A stretch of DNA of 64,000 bases. It comes from Desulfotruncus arcticus DSM 17038 (GTDB lineage: Bacteria > Bacillota > Desulfotomaculia > Desulfotomaculales > Desulfallaceae). The DNA lies in contig NZ_FOOX01000002.1 in the NCBI RefSeq assembly GCF_900113335.1, positions 430,665 to 494,664 on the forward strand, written 5' to 3'. The translations under genes and the position numbers were made by a program. Numbering within the stretch: the stretch's first letter is position 1; each line of letters opens with the position of its first letter. The notes under the pieces were generated by a model, which saw nothing but the letters and a program-made list of their open reading frames with translations, made no database searches and was not told the origin of the DNA. Shown here one piece after another: positions 7,986-16,562 of this stretch.

Positions 7986-9469
7986 AAGGAATTACCTCCG
8001 GTTATCATGAGCGGATGCACCGCATCGGATTATTTGAGCCGCTGTTTAAACTTAAAAGTAAAAGCGGCAAAGACAGAGACGGAGTGCCCATTGACTATTA
8101 TGGTTTGGGCATGCTGACGCTGCTTTTTTTCTTTGAACATATGCTAATGAGAAAAAAGGCCGGGGTGCGTGAACTTGCCAGATATCTGGCCGATCTGACG
8201 AGTAATGAAATTTCACTGGACGCTAAAGGCTATGAAAGTTTAGCCCGTTCCATTATTGAAACTTTCCGGCCCCCGGGAGGGAAAAGGGCGGCCCATCTTT
8301 TTTATAATTGGGAAACACGCCGAACCGAGGAGTCATTATACTCGTATTTAAAAGCGGCCAAACATGACCTGGAATCATACAGCCAGTATTATGTTTTAGA
8401 TGAGCACGGGCTGGAGCTTATCTTTGCCACCAAGGAGTTTTTCAGCGAGTTTCAGCTGTCAATCAACCAGCTGCTGTTGCGTAAACAGCTGGAAAAAGGG
8501 GAGTTTGCGGGCGCCCTCAGGCAAATTGAAGAAATGCGCATGAACGTTGAACAGCTGCAGGAACGAATGAGAAAAGTAAAGCAGGAGATTCAGCGCAATA
8601 TTATTTCAGACGAAGCTTACCAGCGCTATGAGCAGACTATACAAGATGTGCACCAGCGGCTGCAGCGCGAAAACGAAGAGTTTGAGGAACTGCTGGCCTT
8701 TGTGCATGAAACCAGGGACCGGTTGAGCTACGAAAAAACAGATCGCCGCGATCAAAGAGCTTATGAGCTGATTTTAAGAATTGATGGCGAACTGGGTGAA
8801 GTTCACTACCAGCACAGCTTATTATTAAAAAAATCTATAGAACTAAATACCACCGTTTTAAAAGCCGCCAGGGAGTCCTTATATTTTGTTGCTGTAAATT
8901 CCTTTAACTTTGACCAGGAAATTGTGGCCCGGCTGATCGCCACACCACTGCCTGTTCAGGCGGCCCGTGTGCTGGTGGAGCCGGTTTTAGCGCTGGAACA
9001 ATACCAGGGCTGGTCCCCGTTAACGGTATTTGCACCGCAGCATATTGGCGGGGATGAATCCACAAATGAAGCAGCTCAATTCTTATCGATATCCTCGGAA
9101 GAGCAAAAGCGCATTGACCAAAAAATACAAAGGCAAAATTTCACCAGAATAATGGAAATAATTAACCAACTATTTCAAGATGCCGGGACATTTACACTCC
9201 GGCAAATGGTTGAGCAGCTACAAGCCACCGGACAAGCTCAACTGCTTAACCACAGATCCTTTTATGACTTTTGGCTGCTGCTGCACCAAAATTCTCCTTT
9301 AGAGATAGCTAAATTCAAAAATAATGACGAGCAAGTATTTACTTTTGCCGGTGCACAACAAGTATTTGGTAAAAATGTAAAGAGGATTATTGTTGAGGAA
9401 CTACCGGAAACTGTAAGTGTAAACGAGAGGTATGAGATCCAGAACTTTATCTTTCAGTTGGGACGGTAA
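7970..9469 (+). CDS. jetA: Wadjet defence protein JetA (kleisin-like, DUF5716 type)
   Basis: 499 aa. JetA is the MukF-like kleisin that bridges the two JetC heads in the Wadjet SMC complex. The N-terminal region (about 1-110) is helical with a winged-helix look; the middle (about 165-270) is a strongly charged coiled coil (LRQIEEMRMNVEQLQERMRKV); the C-terminus is another helical domain. It resembles the JetA group called DUF5716, which I associate with type III Wadjet; that assignment is from memory. Start ATG 7970 lies inside the end of jetD with GGAGGAA eight bases upstream, so the two are translationally coupled. Confidence 0.82.
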   Translation: MDDQLKGITSGYHERMHRIGLFEPLFKLKSKSGKDRDGVPIDYYGLGMLTLLFFFEHMLMRKKAGVRELARYLADLTSNEISLDAKGYESLARSIIETFRPPGGKRAAHLFYNWETRRTEESLYSYLKAAKHDLESYSQYYVLDEHGLELIFATKEFFSEFQLSINQLLLRKQLEKGEFAGALRQIEEMRMNVEQLQERMRKVKQEIQRNIISDEAYQRYEQTIQDVHQRLQRENEEFEELLAFVHETRDRLSYEKTDRRDQRAYELILRIDGELGEVHYQHSLLLKKSIELNTTVLKAARESLYFVAVNSFNFDQEIVARLIATPLPVQAARVLVEPVLALEQYQGWSPLTVFAPQHIGGDESTNEAAQFLSISSEEQKRIDQKIQRQNFTRIMEIINQLFQDAGTFTLRQMVEQLQATGQAQLLNHRSFYDFWLLLHQNSPLEIAKFKNNDEQVFTFAGAQQVFGKNVKRIIVEELPETVSVNERYEIQNFIFQLGR

Positions 9470-9475
9470 AAAAAT

Positions 9476-10228
9476 ATGCTATATGAACAAGAACAAATTA
9501 TTCAGGCCTTTCGCTTGTTCTCCAAGCTTAGTATAGACGGTAAAGGCAGCGAAGATGAGCTCAGGCTGTATTTCAGTGATGATCAGATCAGGGGTCTGGT
9601 TGATCAGTTTGCCCAGGAGGTTGAATGCACCATTATCTCCGCCGGGGACAATTTATATTTTGTTCCCCTGGCATTGAGCTCGCCCCATCATATCAAGAAC
9701 GAAACCTTAAAGCGGACATATTTAAAAGCCAACTCAACCAATAACGACATTTATTTGATGTATGTGTCAATCGTTGTTTTATTTGGGGCTTTTTATAATA
9801 GTTATCAAACCATAGAGCCCACAATTGATTTTATCTCAATGAGTGAATGGCTTAAACTGCTGGATGAGCGCCTGCAAGCCTTAAAGGAACATGACCGGGA
9901 GACGCTGGCGGAGGCGGAAAAGGATTACAAGTATAATTGGTGCGCTATCCTGGAAAAGTGGGATGCCCTGGATGACTTAAAAGAAACGGCCAAAACCCAG
10001 GATAAGCGCACCAACAGCCGCCTGGGCTTTCTCGATAGCGTCAAACGTTTCCTTGAAGCGCAGGAGCTTGTTCACGATATTGGCAATTTTGAACTTGAGT
10101 TAACTGAAAAGGCCAAAACCATTATTCAGCGGTATTATATGGAAATAGAATACAACCGGGGGATTTTGGAGTTCATGTACCAGTTGGAAGAAAAGAAAGG
10201 GGAAGCTGAAGTTGCCGGCAATCTCTAA
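9476..10228 (+). CDS. jetB: Wadjet defence protein JetB (MukE-like subunit)
   Basis: 250 aa. By position between JetA and JetC, size and helical, winged-helix-like character, this is the MukE-like KITE subunit that dimerises on the kleisin. The sequence (for example LYEQEQIIQAFRLFSKLSID at the start) has no catalytic motifs, as expected. It begins six bases after jetA and its last 17 bases overlap jetC. The family name would be DUF4194 or DUF6063; I cannot decide between them by eye. The function follows mainly from context. Confidence 0.75.
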   Translation: MLYEQEQIIQAFRLFSKLSIDGKGSEDELRLYFSDDQIRGLVDQFAQEVECTIISAGDNLYFVPLALSSPHHIKNETLKRTYLKANSTNNDIYLMYVSIVVLFGAFYNSYQTIEPTIDFISMSEWLKLLDERLQALKEHDRETLAEAEKDYKYNWCAILEKWDALDDLKETAKTQDKRTNSRLGFLDSVKRFLEAQELVHDIGNFELELTEKAKTIIQRYYMEIEYNRGILEFMYQLEEKKGEAEVAGNL

Positions 10229-13200
10229 GATTAGATTTACCAATGTAATCTATGAAGGCGGGGCCAAAAGATATAACGATGATATTTTTCAGTTCGACGG
10301 GTACAATGGCATCATCCTGCTGGAAAATGGCGGCGGTAAAACAGTTTTTATTCAGGCGGCCATACAGGCGGTATTGCCGCATCAGGATCTGGCGGAACGC
10401 AAGATTAAAGACACCTTGCTGCTGCAGGGCTCCAGTGCCCATGTGGCCATTGAGTGGATCATCAATGAGCATCCCCGGCGTTATGCCGTAACTGCAGTGA
10501 CGCTGTTTATAAGAAACGATAACCTGGATTCCTACCGCTATGTTTACGAATACGAGGCCGGCGGCTCCGGTGCAATCGAGGATCTCCCCTTTGTCCGGGA
10601 AGGGAAAACCGGCGAAAAGCGTCCGGCTGCTGCCGGGGAGATGCAGGATTATTATTATGAAATGACCAGGAAATCCATGCTGGCCCAAACGTTTCCAACG
10701 ATTTCGGCCTATCATCAATATATAGAAAACAGTTTTAAAATTATCCCTTCGCAGTGGAAAAAAATTGTGGATATCAATGGGGCGGAAGGGGAAGTGGAAG
10801 GCTTCTTTGAAGGCTGCAAAACCACTACCCAGCTGGTTGACCAGCTGTTGATTCCTACCGTCGAAGAAGCGTTGGCCGGTAATGGCGCCAAGGATTTTGT
10901 AGAGCTTTTCGATAAACAGCGCTCTCATTTTAAGGAACACAAACGGCTGCAAAAACAGCTTGAGGAAAATAAAAGCATTGAGGAAAGAGTTAACTTTTTT
11001 GTGGAACATTATCAAAACCTGCACCGGGAGCAGCAGAAATGGCTGCGGGACAAGCAGAGAGCGAAAGCGTTTTTTGAGCTGACCACGGCGGAAAAAGGAG
11101 CAAACGAAAGGCAGCAGCAGGAGTTAACAGGTAAATATGAGCAATTAAAGGCGGCTAAAGAGACCTTAAAGCGCAAAAGAAAATCCTTTGAAATTAGAAA
11201 ACTGGAACAAGAACAGGAGCAACTAAAAGCCGCGTATCTGGACGCCCGGGAGCAATACCTGGAATATCAAAATCAGCTGAAAAATATCGAATTGCGCTAT
11301 CAATCTCTGGAAATAGCGCAGATAAGGAAAAAAATCAGAGAATACGGGGAGTACAAGACAGAACTTGAAAAGCAGCTGCAGCAGTTGGAACAAAGCCCGG
11401 CGGCAGCTGAATTGGAACAGGAACTGATCCAGGTAATGCGGGAGTTGAAGGGGTATTTTGTAACTGAAGAACAAAAAATTGCAGCTGTGTTAAACGCCCG
11501 GCAGGAACAATTAGCCCGCTATGAAGAGAATAAGGACAAATTAGAATCGGAGCTGAAACAGCTTGGTGAAAAAGAAATTGAAATCGCCGGTAAACTAGCT
11601 TCTTATACCGAAAAAATCAATTCCGCTGCCGGACGTATGGATAAATTAAGAATTAAAATTTTAATCAACCCTGACCAGGAACAGGTGGAGGCTGTTTTAC
11701 CGCAGTTAAAAAAAGAGGCGGAAGAGCTTGAAAAAAACCAATGGGATTTTCATAAAAAGCTAAACGAACTGGCTCAAGACAAGAGTAATTTAGATCAACT
11801 GATTAGACAAAAACGTGAGGATGCAGGCCAGTTAACAGCAAAAGCAACCAAAGTTTCCAGTGCTCTTCAAAATATTAAAGCCGCCGAAGAACACTTGAAA
11901 GAACAACTTATGCAGCGAAACCCTGAGTTTGCGCGCTATAATTCTCTTTATACGGATGAAGCGTCAATAAATGCCCAGGTGGAAGAAAAAGTAGAATACT
12001 TATACAAAGAAAAGCAGACTTTATTGAATAAGGAACGACTGGCTTACCGTTTTATTGACGACTATCAAGACAGTGAAACTTTTACCGCCGATCCGTTATT
12101 GGAGAAACTGGTGCACGGCTGGCAGTCGCAATTTCCTTATTTGGAACTGGGTTCTTCATTTATTGAGCGGGCTTATGCGGCCCGGCCGGATATTGCTGCA
12201 GATACATTTTTGCTATGGCCCATGGCTTTAATTACCTCTGAAGACGATACGGAAAAGTTAATTAAAAAGCTGGCATTGCAGCGGAAAAGGTTTACCCACC
12301 CGGTGCTTGTTTTGTCATCCAGGCAGGCGCGGTCATTTTTAGACGGTTTGGAGACAGACTTAACCTTTGTTGAGCCGCAGGACTGGCAGTTAAACATATA
12401 CAAGGATAAATTCTCAGCCTGGAAAGAAAGGCTAACCGGTGAAGCGGAAGAAATCAGACAGCAGCGGGAACAGTGCGATGAAACGTATAATAGCTGGACG
12501 GTACTGTTGGCTAACACCCGTGATTTTTACAACCGGTACCCTTACGCCCAATTTGCAGGGCTGAAGCAGAGCCAAGTAGCTTTAGCCGAGCAGCAGGAAA
12601 AGGTTAAACAGGAATTGCAGCAAGCGGAAAGCAGGCTGAAGAAAGCTGATGAAGAGAAGGATTTATATCAAAAACGCCTGCAAGAAGCAGAGAGAAACAA
12701 AAATGATGTTGAGCGCAGGATTGCTGACGCCGGGGAGTACCTGGAGCAAAAAGCCGTCATGGAAAACGCCCGAAAAGAAAAATATGAGTGGCTGCAAGAG
12801 CAGGAACACAACCAAACAGCCAAAGAAAAATCAAACAATAATTACCGGCTGCTAACCAACGCAATGGAAGAATTTAAATTGGGCACCGGGGAGATCAAAA
12901 ACGAACTAAAGTCTTTAAAAAGTGATGAGGATTATAAACGTGTTCAGAATGCCCAACATTTGACACCCATTTTTTCACAAGTGCTATTAACTACCTTGAA
13001 AGAGCGTAAAAAAAATACTGAAGCTCTACTGCGTAAAGAACAAAATAACCGGCAAAACATTCTTGATCACATTGAAAAATGCAACCGGGATTTAAGTGAT
13101 CAGAAGCATCAGTTGGAACTAAAACAAACCAGTGCCGATGAAGGCGTTGATTGGGATATGGAGTTTCCGGCTAACGGCAATGAAGAACTTTTAAATCTGG

Positions 13201-14660
13201 CCGGACGGAAAAAAGACCACGAAAAAAAATTTAAGCCCGTACGGGCCAATTATGAAAAACTGGAAAAAGAATTAAATATTAAAGAAAGCGAATTGAAAAT
13301 TCGTCAAACGGATTTCAATAGAGATTTTTCACCCCACCCCGTAGATTTGTTTCATGAACCCTTAAACATGGTGCCGGAAAAGTTGCGGGAAGAAGAAAAA
13401 GAGCTGCAGGAGCAGCAGCAAGAACTTGACGGTGAACAAGCCAAATTGCAAAAAGAACATAGCAAATTGGTGGATGCCTATAACCAGCTTAACGGCAAAA
13501 ACGAGCGCTTCGGTTTCTTGTCCGAGGATATAGAGGCAGCAATTTTAGAAGGAAAGATTATTGCCAATTATGCCTATCAGCGCAAGCAAATGCTGGAGAA
13601 CCTCTTTAAGCAGCTGGACGAAGGGGAACAGAATGTTTCCAGGCTGCAGGATCAGATTAATGACCGGCGCCAGAGGCTGGTTGATTACTGCAATCAAGAA
13701 GTAAGAGATATACGCATGCGTGAGGATGTTAAAGCTGGTTTACGAAACAGAAAAACTTATGCCGAAGTAATTGAGTGGCATGGCAGAATGCAAAAACGAA
13801 TCCAAAGTATTATTACCATTATTGAAAAAGATTTAAGAAATCATAATATTGAGATGGAACAGTTCATAGCCTATCTGCACGGTCATTTAAACAGAATCAA
13901 AGAAGAATTGGAGCAGATACCCAAAAAGACCAAAGTTAAAGTAGATGATAAATGGAAAGAAATATATCTCTTTAGCGTTCCCGGCTGGCATGAAGAAGAA
14001 GGCAAGGAGGAGCTGAGAAGGCAGATCTACTGGATGCTGGGGGAACTTGAAGACGGCAGGTTTAAAGATGAATCCGGCCAGGAAGATGAAGCTAAAGTGA
14101 GAAAGGCCATTGAAAAATGGATTCAATCAAAGCAACTGTTGAGAGCGGTTATGAAAAATGAAACAATTAAAATAAAATGTCGAAAAGTGAGTAATGATGG
14201 AAAAGTCAGCGGGGGTATATACTCGTGGGAAGAATCAAACCGCTGGAGCGGGGGAGAAAAATGGAGTAAAAATATGACCCTGTTTTTGGGTATTTTAAAT
14301 TATTTGGCAGAAAAACGGCAATATGTTAACCAAAACGTCAAACGCTACAGCAGTGTTATTGTGGACAACCCGTTTGGCAAGGCCTCAAGCGACCATGTGT
14401 TGGAGCCGGTTTTTTTTGTTGCCGAACAGCTTGGCTTTCAAATCATAGCGCTTACCGCACACACTGACGGTAATTTTATTCGCAAGTACTTTCCTGTGGT
14501 CTACAGCTGCCGACTGCGCCAGGCCCAGGGCAGTGACAAACTGATTATGACCAAAGAGAAAGAGTTAAAAAAGGCTTATTTTAAAGACCACGACCCGGAG
14601 GCGCTGGAAAGACTGGGCGAATATAAACAGTTAACTTTATTTGACTTAGATAGCTATTAA
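10212..14660 (+). CDS. jetC: Wadjet defence protein JetC (SMC/MukB-like ATPase)
   Basis: 1482 aa, the motor of the Wadjet system. JetC is a condensin-type ATPase that extrudes plasmid DNA loops and hands small circles to JetD. Walker A is ENGGGKT (about residues 38-44). Long heptad-rich coiled coils fill about 245-640 and 760-1250, with a central globular region near 650-730 that could be the hinge. The ABC signature is WSGGEKWS (about 1344), and Walker B is VIVDNPFG (about 1380), with Asn where most SMC proteins carry the catalytic Glu. The start is TTG at 10212, inside jetB and preceded by AGGGGAA. No gene of another type is inserted, and the operon ends in a strong terminator. Confidence 0.9.
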   Translation: MPAISKIRFTNVIYEGGAKRYNDDIFQFDGYNGIILLENGGGKTVFIQAAIQAVLPHQDLAERKIKDTLLLQGSSAHVAIEWIINEHPRRYAVTAVTLFIRNDNLDSYRYVYEYEAGGSGAIEDLPFVREGKTGEKRPAAAGEMQDYYYEMTRKSMLAQTFPTISAYHQYIENSFKIIPSQWKKIVDINGAEGEVEGFFEGCKTTTQLVDQLLIPTVEEALAGNGAKDFVELFDKQRSHFKEHKRLQKQLEENKSIEERVNFFVEHYQNLHREQQKWLRDKQRAKAFFELTTAEKGANERQQQELTGKYEQLKAAKETLKRKRKSFEIRKLEQEQEQLKAAYLDAREQYLEYQNQLKNIELRYQSLEIAQIRKKIREYGEYKTELEKQLQQLEQSPAAAELEQELIQVMRELKGYFVTEEQKIAAVLNARQEQLARYEENKDKLESELKQLGEKEIEIAGKLASYTEKINSAAGRMDKLRIKILINPDQEQVEAVLPQLKKEAEELEKNQWDFHKKLNELAQDKSNLDQLIRQKREDAGQLTAKATKVSSALQNIKAAEEHLKEQLMQRNPEFARYNSLYTDEASINAQVEEKVEYLYKEKQTLLNKERLAYRFIDDYQDSETFTADPLLEKLVHGWQSQFPYLELGSSFIERAYAARPDIAADTFLLWPMALITSEDDTEKLIKKLALQRKRFTHPVLVLSSRQARSFLDGLETDLTFVEPQDWQLNIYKDKFSAWKERLTGEAEEIRQQREQCDETYNSWTVLLANTRDFYNRYPYAQFAGLKQSQVALAEQQEKVKQELQQAESRLKKADEEKDLYQKRLQEAERNKNDVERRIADAGEYLEQKAVMENARKEKYEWLQEQEHNQTAKEKSNNNYRLLTNAMEEFKLGTGEIKNELKSLKSDEDYKRVQNAQHLTPIFSQVLLTTLKERKKNTEALLRKEQNNRQNILDHIEKCNRDLSDQKHQLELKQTSADEGVDWDMEFPANGNEELLNLAGRKKDHEKKFKPVRANYEKLEKELNIKESELKIRQTDFNRDFSPHPVDLFHEPLNMVPEKLREEEKELQEQQQELDGEQAKLQKEHSKLVDAYNQLNGKNERFGFLSEDIEAAILEGKIIANYAYQRKQMLENLFKQLDEGEQNVSRLQDQINDRRQRLVDYCNQEVRDIRMREDVKAGLRNRKTYAEVIEWHGRMQKRIQSIITIIEKDLRNHNIEMEQFIAYLHGHLNRIKEELEQIPKKTKVKVDDKWKEIYLFSVPGWHEEEGKEELRRQIYWMLGELEDGRFKDESGQEDEAKVRKAIEKWIQSKQLLRAVMKNETIKIKCRKVSNDGKVSGGIYSWEESNRWSGGEKWSKNMTLFLGILNYLAEKRQYVNQNVKRYSSVIVDNPFGKASSDHVLEPVFFVAEQLGFQIIALTAHTDGNFIRKYFPVVYSCRLRQAQGSDKLIMTKEKELKKAYFKDHDPEALERLGEYKQLTLFDLDSY

Positions 14661-14669
14661 TAAACTTAA

Positions 14670-14717
14670 AAGATCCGCCGGTTGAGGTTTCCATATTCAA
14701 CCGGCGGATCTTTTTTT
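14670..14717 (+). terminator. Rho-independent terminator of the Wadjet operon
   Basis: A 16-bp perfect stem (AAGATCCGCCGGTTGA and its complement) with a 10-base loop, followed by seven T. It begins 10 bases after the jetC stop and closes the operon. Confidence 0.95.
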
Positions 14718-14746
14718 AAAATTTTTAATTAGTCTGATAGTTAGTA

Positions 14747-14776
14747 TTGACAAAGAAATGATAAGTGATAGTATAA
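14747..14776 (+). promoter_or_regulatory. Sigma-A promoter of the methyltransferase II gene
   Basis: A perfect TTGACA (14747-14752) is followed after 16-18 bases by TAGTAT/GTATAA (14769-14776). The operator-like palindrome starts seven bases downstream, over the expected transcription start, so this promoter is probably repressed by a DNA-binding protein. Confidence 0.65.
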
Positions 14777-14782
14777 AAGTAG

Positions 14783-14798
14783 ACATGTATATACGTGT
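14783..14798. promoter_or_regulatory. Operator 1 of the methyl-transfer regulon (TGTATATAC type)
   Basis: ACATGTATATACGTGT is a palindrome in all but one base pair. It shares the TGTATATAC core with sites at 15718 and 21517. Placement at the transcription start suggests repression, most likely by the GntR protein encoded at 22284. Confidence 0.6.
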
Positions 14799-14841
14799 AA
14801 AGACATATGTGCGCAGCAGCTGATAAGGGGGAAGTTATAAA

Positions 14842-15654
14842 TTGATCATTATCGGGGAAAAAATCAATGGAACCATCCCAGGCGTAAAAAAAGCCATCGA
14901 AGCAAAGGACGAAGAGTTTATCCGAAATCTGGCCGTCAAGCAAGCCGAAGCGGGAGCCGATTACATTGACGTGTGCGCCGGCACTGCGCCGGAGGTTGAA
15001 GTTGATACTCTGAAATGGCTGATGGACATTGTTCAGGGTGCCGTTGACACGCCGTTATGTATTGACAGCCCCAACCCCAGAATAATTGAACAGGTTTTTA
15101 AGTACGCTCAAAAGCCCGGGATTATCAATTCGGTGTCTGAAGAAGGTGATAAATGTGAAGTCATTTACCCCATGATTAAGGGTACGGAATGGCAGGTTAT
15201 TGCTTTAACCTGTGATAGTAAAGGCATTCCGTCTGATGTTCAAACCAGGGTTGATATCACCAAAATCATGGTGGAAAAAGCCCGGAAGCACGATATAACT
15301 CCCGACAGGATCCACATTGATCCGCTGGTGATGGCGTTATCAGCGGACAACCAGTCTCTGTTAAACTTCGTTGATACATTAAAAACCGTCAAGACTATCT
15401 ATCCCACCATCAAAGTAACCTCAGGATTAAGCAACATTTCTTTTGGCATGCCTTTAAGAAAAATAGTAAACCAGCACTTTTTGACCATTGCAGTTTATGC
15501 GGGAATGGATTCAGCGATCATGGACCCCTGTAACAGGGATATGTTGACCACCCTGCTGGCAACTGAAGCATTGCTTGGGTGCGACCGGTATTGCCGTAAT
15601 TTCTCCAACGCCTACCGAAAAAATAAAATCGGCCCGGACAGAAGTAATGAGTAA
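14842..15654 (+). CDS. Methyltetrahydrofolate:corrinoid methyltransferase (MtrH/MtvA-like, methyltransferase II)
   Basis: 270 aa with the pterin-binding TIM-barrel fold shared by MetH, AcsE and MtgA/MtvA. Visible motifs are IIIGEKINGT at the N-terminus, ADYIDVCAGT, the CIDSPNP strand, and VTSGLSNISFGMP, the conserved pterin-binding loop. It should move the methyl group between methylated corrinoid protein and tetrahydrofolate in the cytoplasm. The start is TTG at 14842 after AAGGGGGAA. It has its own promoter and operator and precedes two corrinoid-protein/methyltransferase I modules, so it is probably the common second-step enzyme for them. Confidence 0.88.
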   Translation: MIIIGEKINGTIPGVKKAIEAKDEEFIRNLAVKQAEAGADYIDVCAGTAPEVEVDTLKWLMDIVQGAVDTPLCIDSPNPRIIEQVFKYAQKPGIINSVSEEGDKCEVIYPMIKGTEWQVIALTCDSKGIPSDVQTRVDITKIMVEKARKHDITPDRIHIDPLVMALSADNQSLLNFVDTLKTVKTIYPTIKVTSGLSNISFGMPLRKIVNQHFLTIAVYAGMDSAIMDPCNRDMLTTLLATEALLGCDRYCRNFSNAYRKNKIGPDRSNE

Positions 15655-15717
15655 TAAGGATAGGATAACTAGTTAACCAATTAAAGATAGATTTAAAGAG
15701 TAATTTTTTTACTGTGC

Positions 15718-15731
15718 CCTGTATATACAGG
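15718..15731. promoter_or_regulatory. Operator 2 of the methyl-transfer regulon
   Basis: CCTGTATATACAGG is a perfect 14-bp palindrome with the same core as the operators at 14783 and 21517. It lies about 190 bases before the first corrinoid-protein gene. No clear sigma-A promoter is visible next to it; GTATGTATCACATG follows directly downstream and might be a second half site. Confidence 0.6.
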
Positions 15732-15922
15732 TATGTATCACATGCCGCATTAAGTTAACAGAATAGTTTAGTATCTCTATTTTCTGATAAAACAAAAACT
15801 GTTATTTACCGCTGCGCGCACAAAATATTTATGCAGGGGGGAGTGAACAGCAAAAGTTAATAGAGACCGGCATCTGGAGATAATTTATCCAACCACCAGA
15901 CATTTAAAAGGAGGACTTATCA

Positions 15923-16561
15923 ATGTTAGATATGCAAGCGTTAACTAAGGCAGTAGGAGATCTCGACGAACCGAAAGTATTGGGCATGTTAAAAGACTTT
16001 GTGGCTGCCAACCCCGGCAGCGAAGAAACCACAGAGGTGGTCAACGCCTGCCAGCAAGGGATGGCCATAGTTGGCGACCTGTTTGATCAAAAAGAATACT
16101 TCGTCGGGGATTTAATATTTGCCGGTGAATTGCTGACTTCTGCAATTGATATTTTAAAACCCGTCATGGGTCAGGAAAGCGCCACCAAAGTTGGGAAGAT
16201 CGTTCTTGCCACGGTAGAGGGAGATTTGCACGATATCGGAAAAAATATTTTCAAAAGTATGTCGGAAGCGGCCGGCTTTGAAGTTTATGACCTGGGCATT
16301 GATACATCGGCCAGCGCTTTTGTGGAAAAAGTAAAAGAAGTTAAGCCGGATATTTTAGGTATGAGCGGCGTGCTTACCCTGGCTCTGGATTCCATGAGAA
16401 ACACTGTTGATGCGCTTAAAGAAGCTGGATTGCGTGACAGTGTCAAAGTGATCATCGGCGGGAACCCCGTTACCGAACAGGCGTGTCAGATGATTGGCGC
16501 GGATGCTTTTACAACTAACGCTGCTGAAGGCGTTAAATTATGTCAAGGGTGGGTGAAATAA
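15923..16561 (+). CDS. Corrinoid (cobalamin-binding) methyl carrier protein, copy 1
   Basis: 212 aa of the MtaC/MtmC/MtvC type. The N-terminal 90 residues form the helical cap domain; the C-terminal Rossmann-like domain binds cobalamin. The motif EGDLHDIGKN (about 99-108) carries the His that coordinates cobalt from below; SGVLTLAL and GGNPVT complete the binding site. It should carry the methyl group from the UroD-type methyltransferase to the MtrH-like enzyme. It begins after AAAGGAGG and ends one base before the next gene. The protein differs from copy 2 at 19360 at only three positions (L20F, one Ala/Ser, one Arg/Lys), so the pair is a recent duplication or is kept alike by gene conversion. 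Confidence 0.93.
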   Translation: MLDMQALTKAVGDLDEPKVLGMLKDFVAANPGSEETTEVVNACQQGMAIVGDLFDQKEYFVGDLIFAGELLTSAIDILKPVMGQESATKVGKIVLATVEGDLHDIGKNIFKSMSEAAGFEVYDLGIDTSASAFVEKVKEVKPDILGMSGVLTLALDSMRNTVDALKEAGLRDSVKVIIGGNPVTEQACQMIGADAFTTNAAEGVKLCQGWVK

Positions 16562-16562
16562 T

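Noticed and set aside
10173..11024. 283-codon minus-strand frame
   Set aside because: It lies entirely opposite jetC, has no family resemblance, and is rich in Phe/Ile from antisense reading of Lys/Asn-rich codons.
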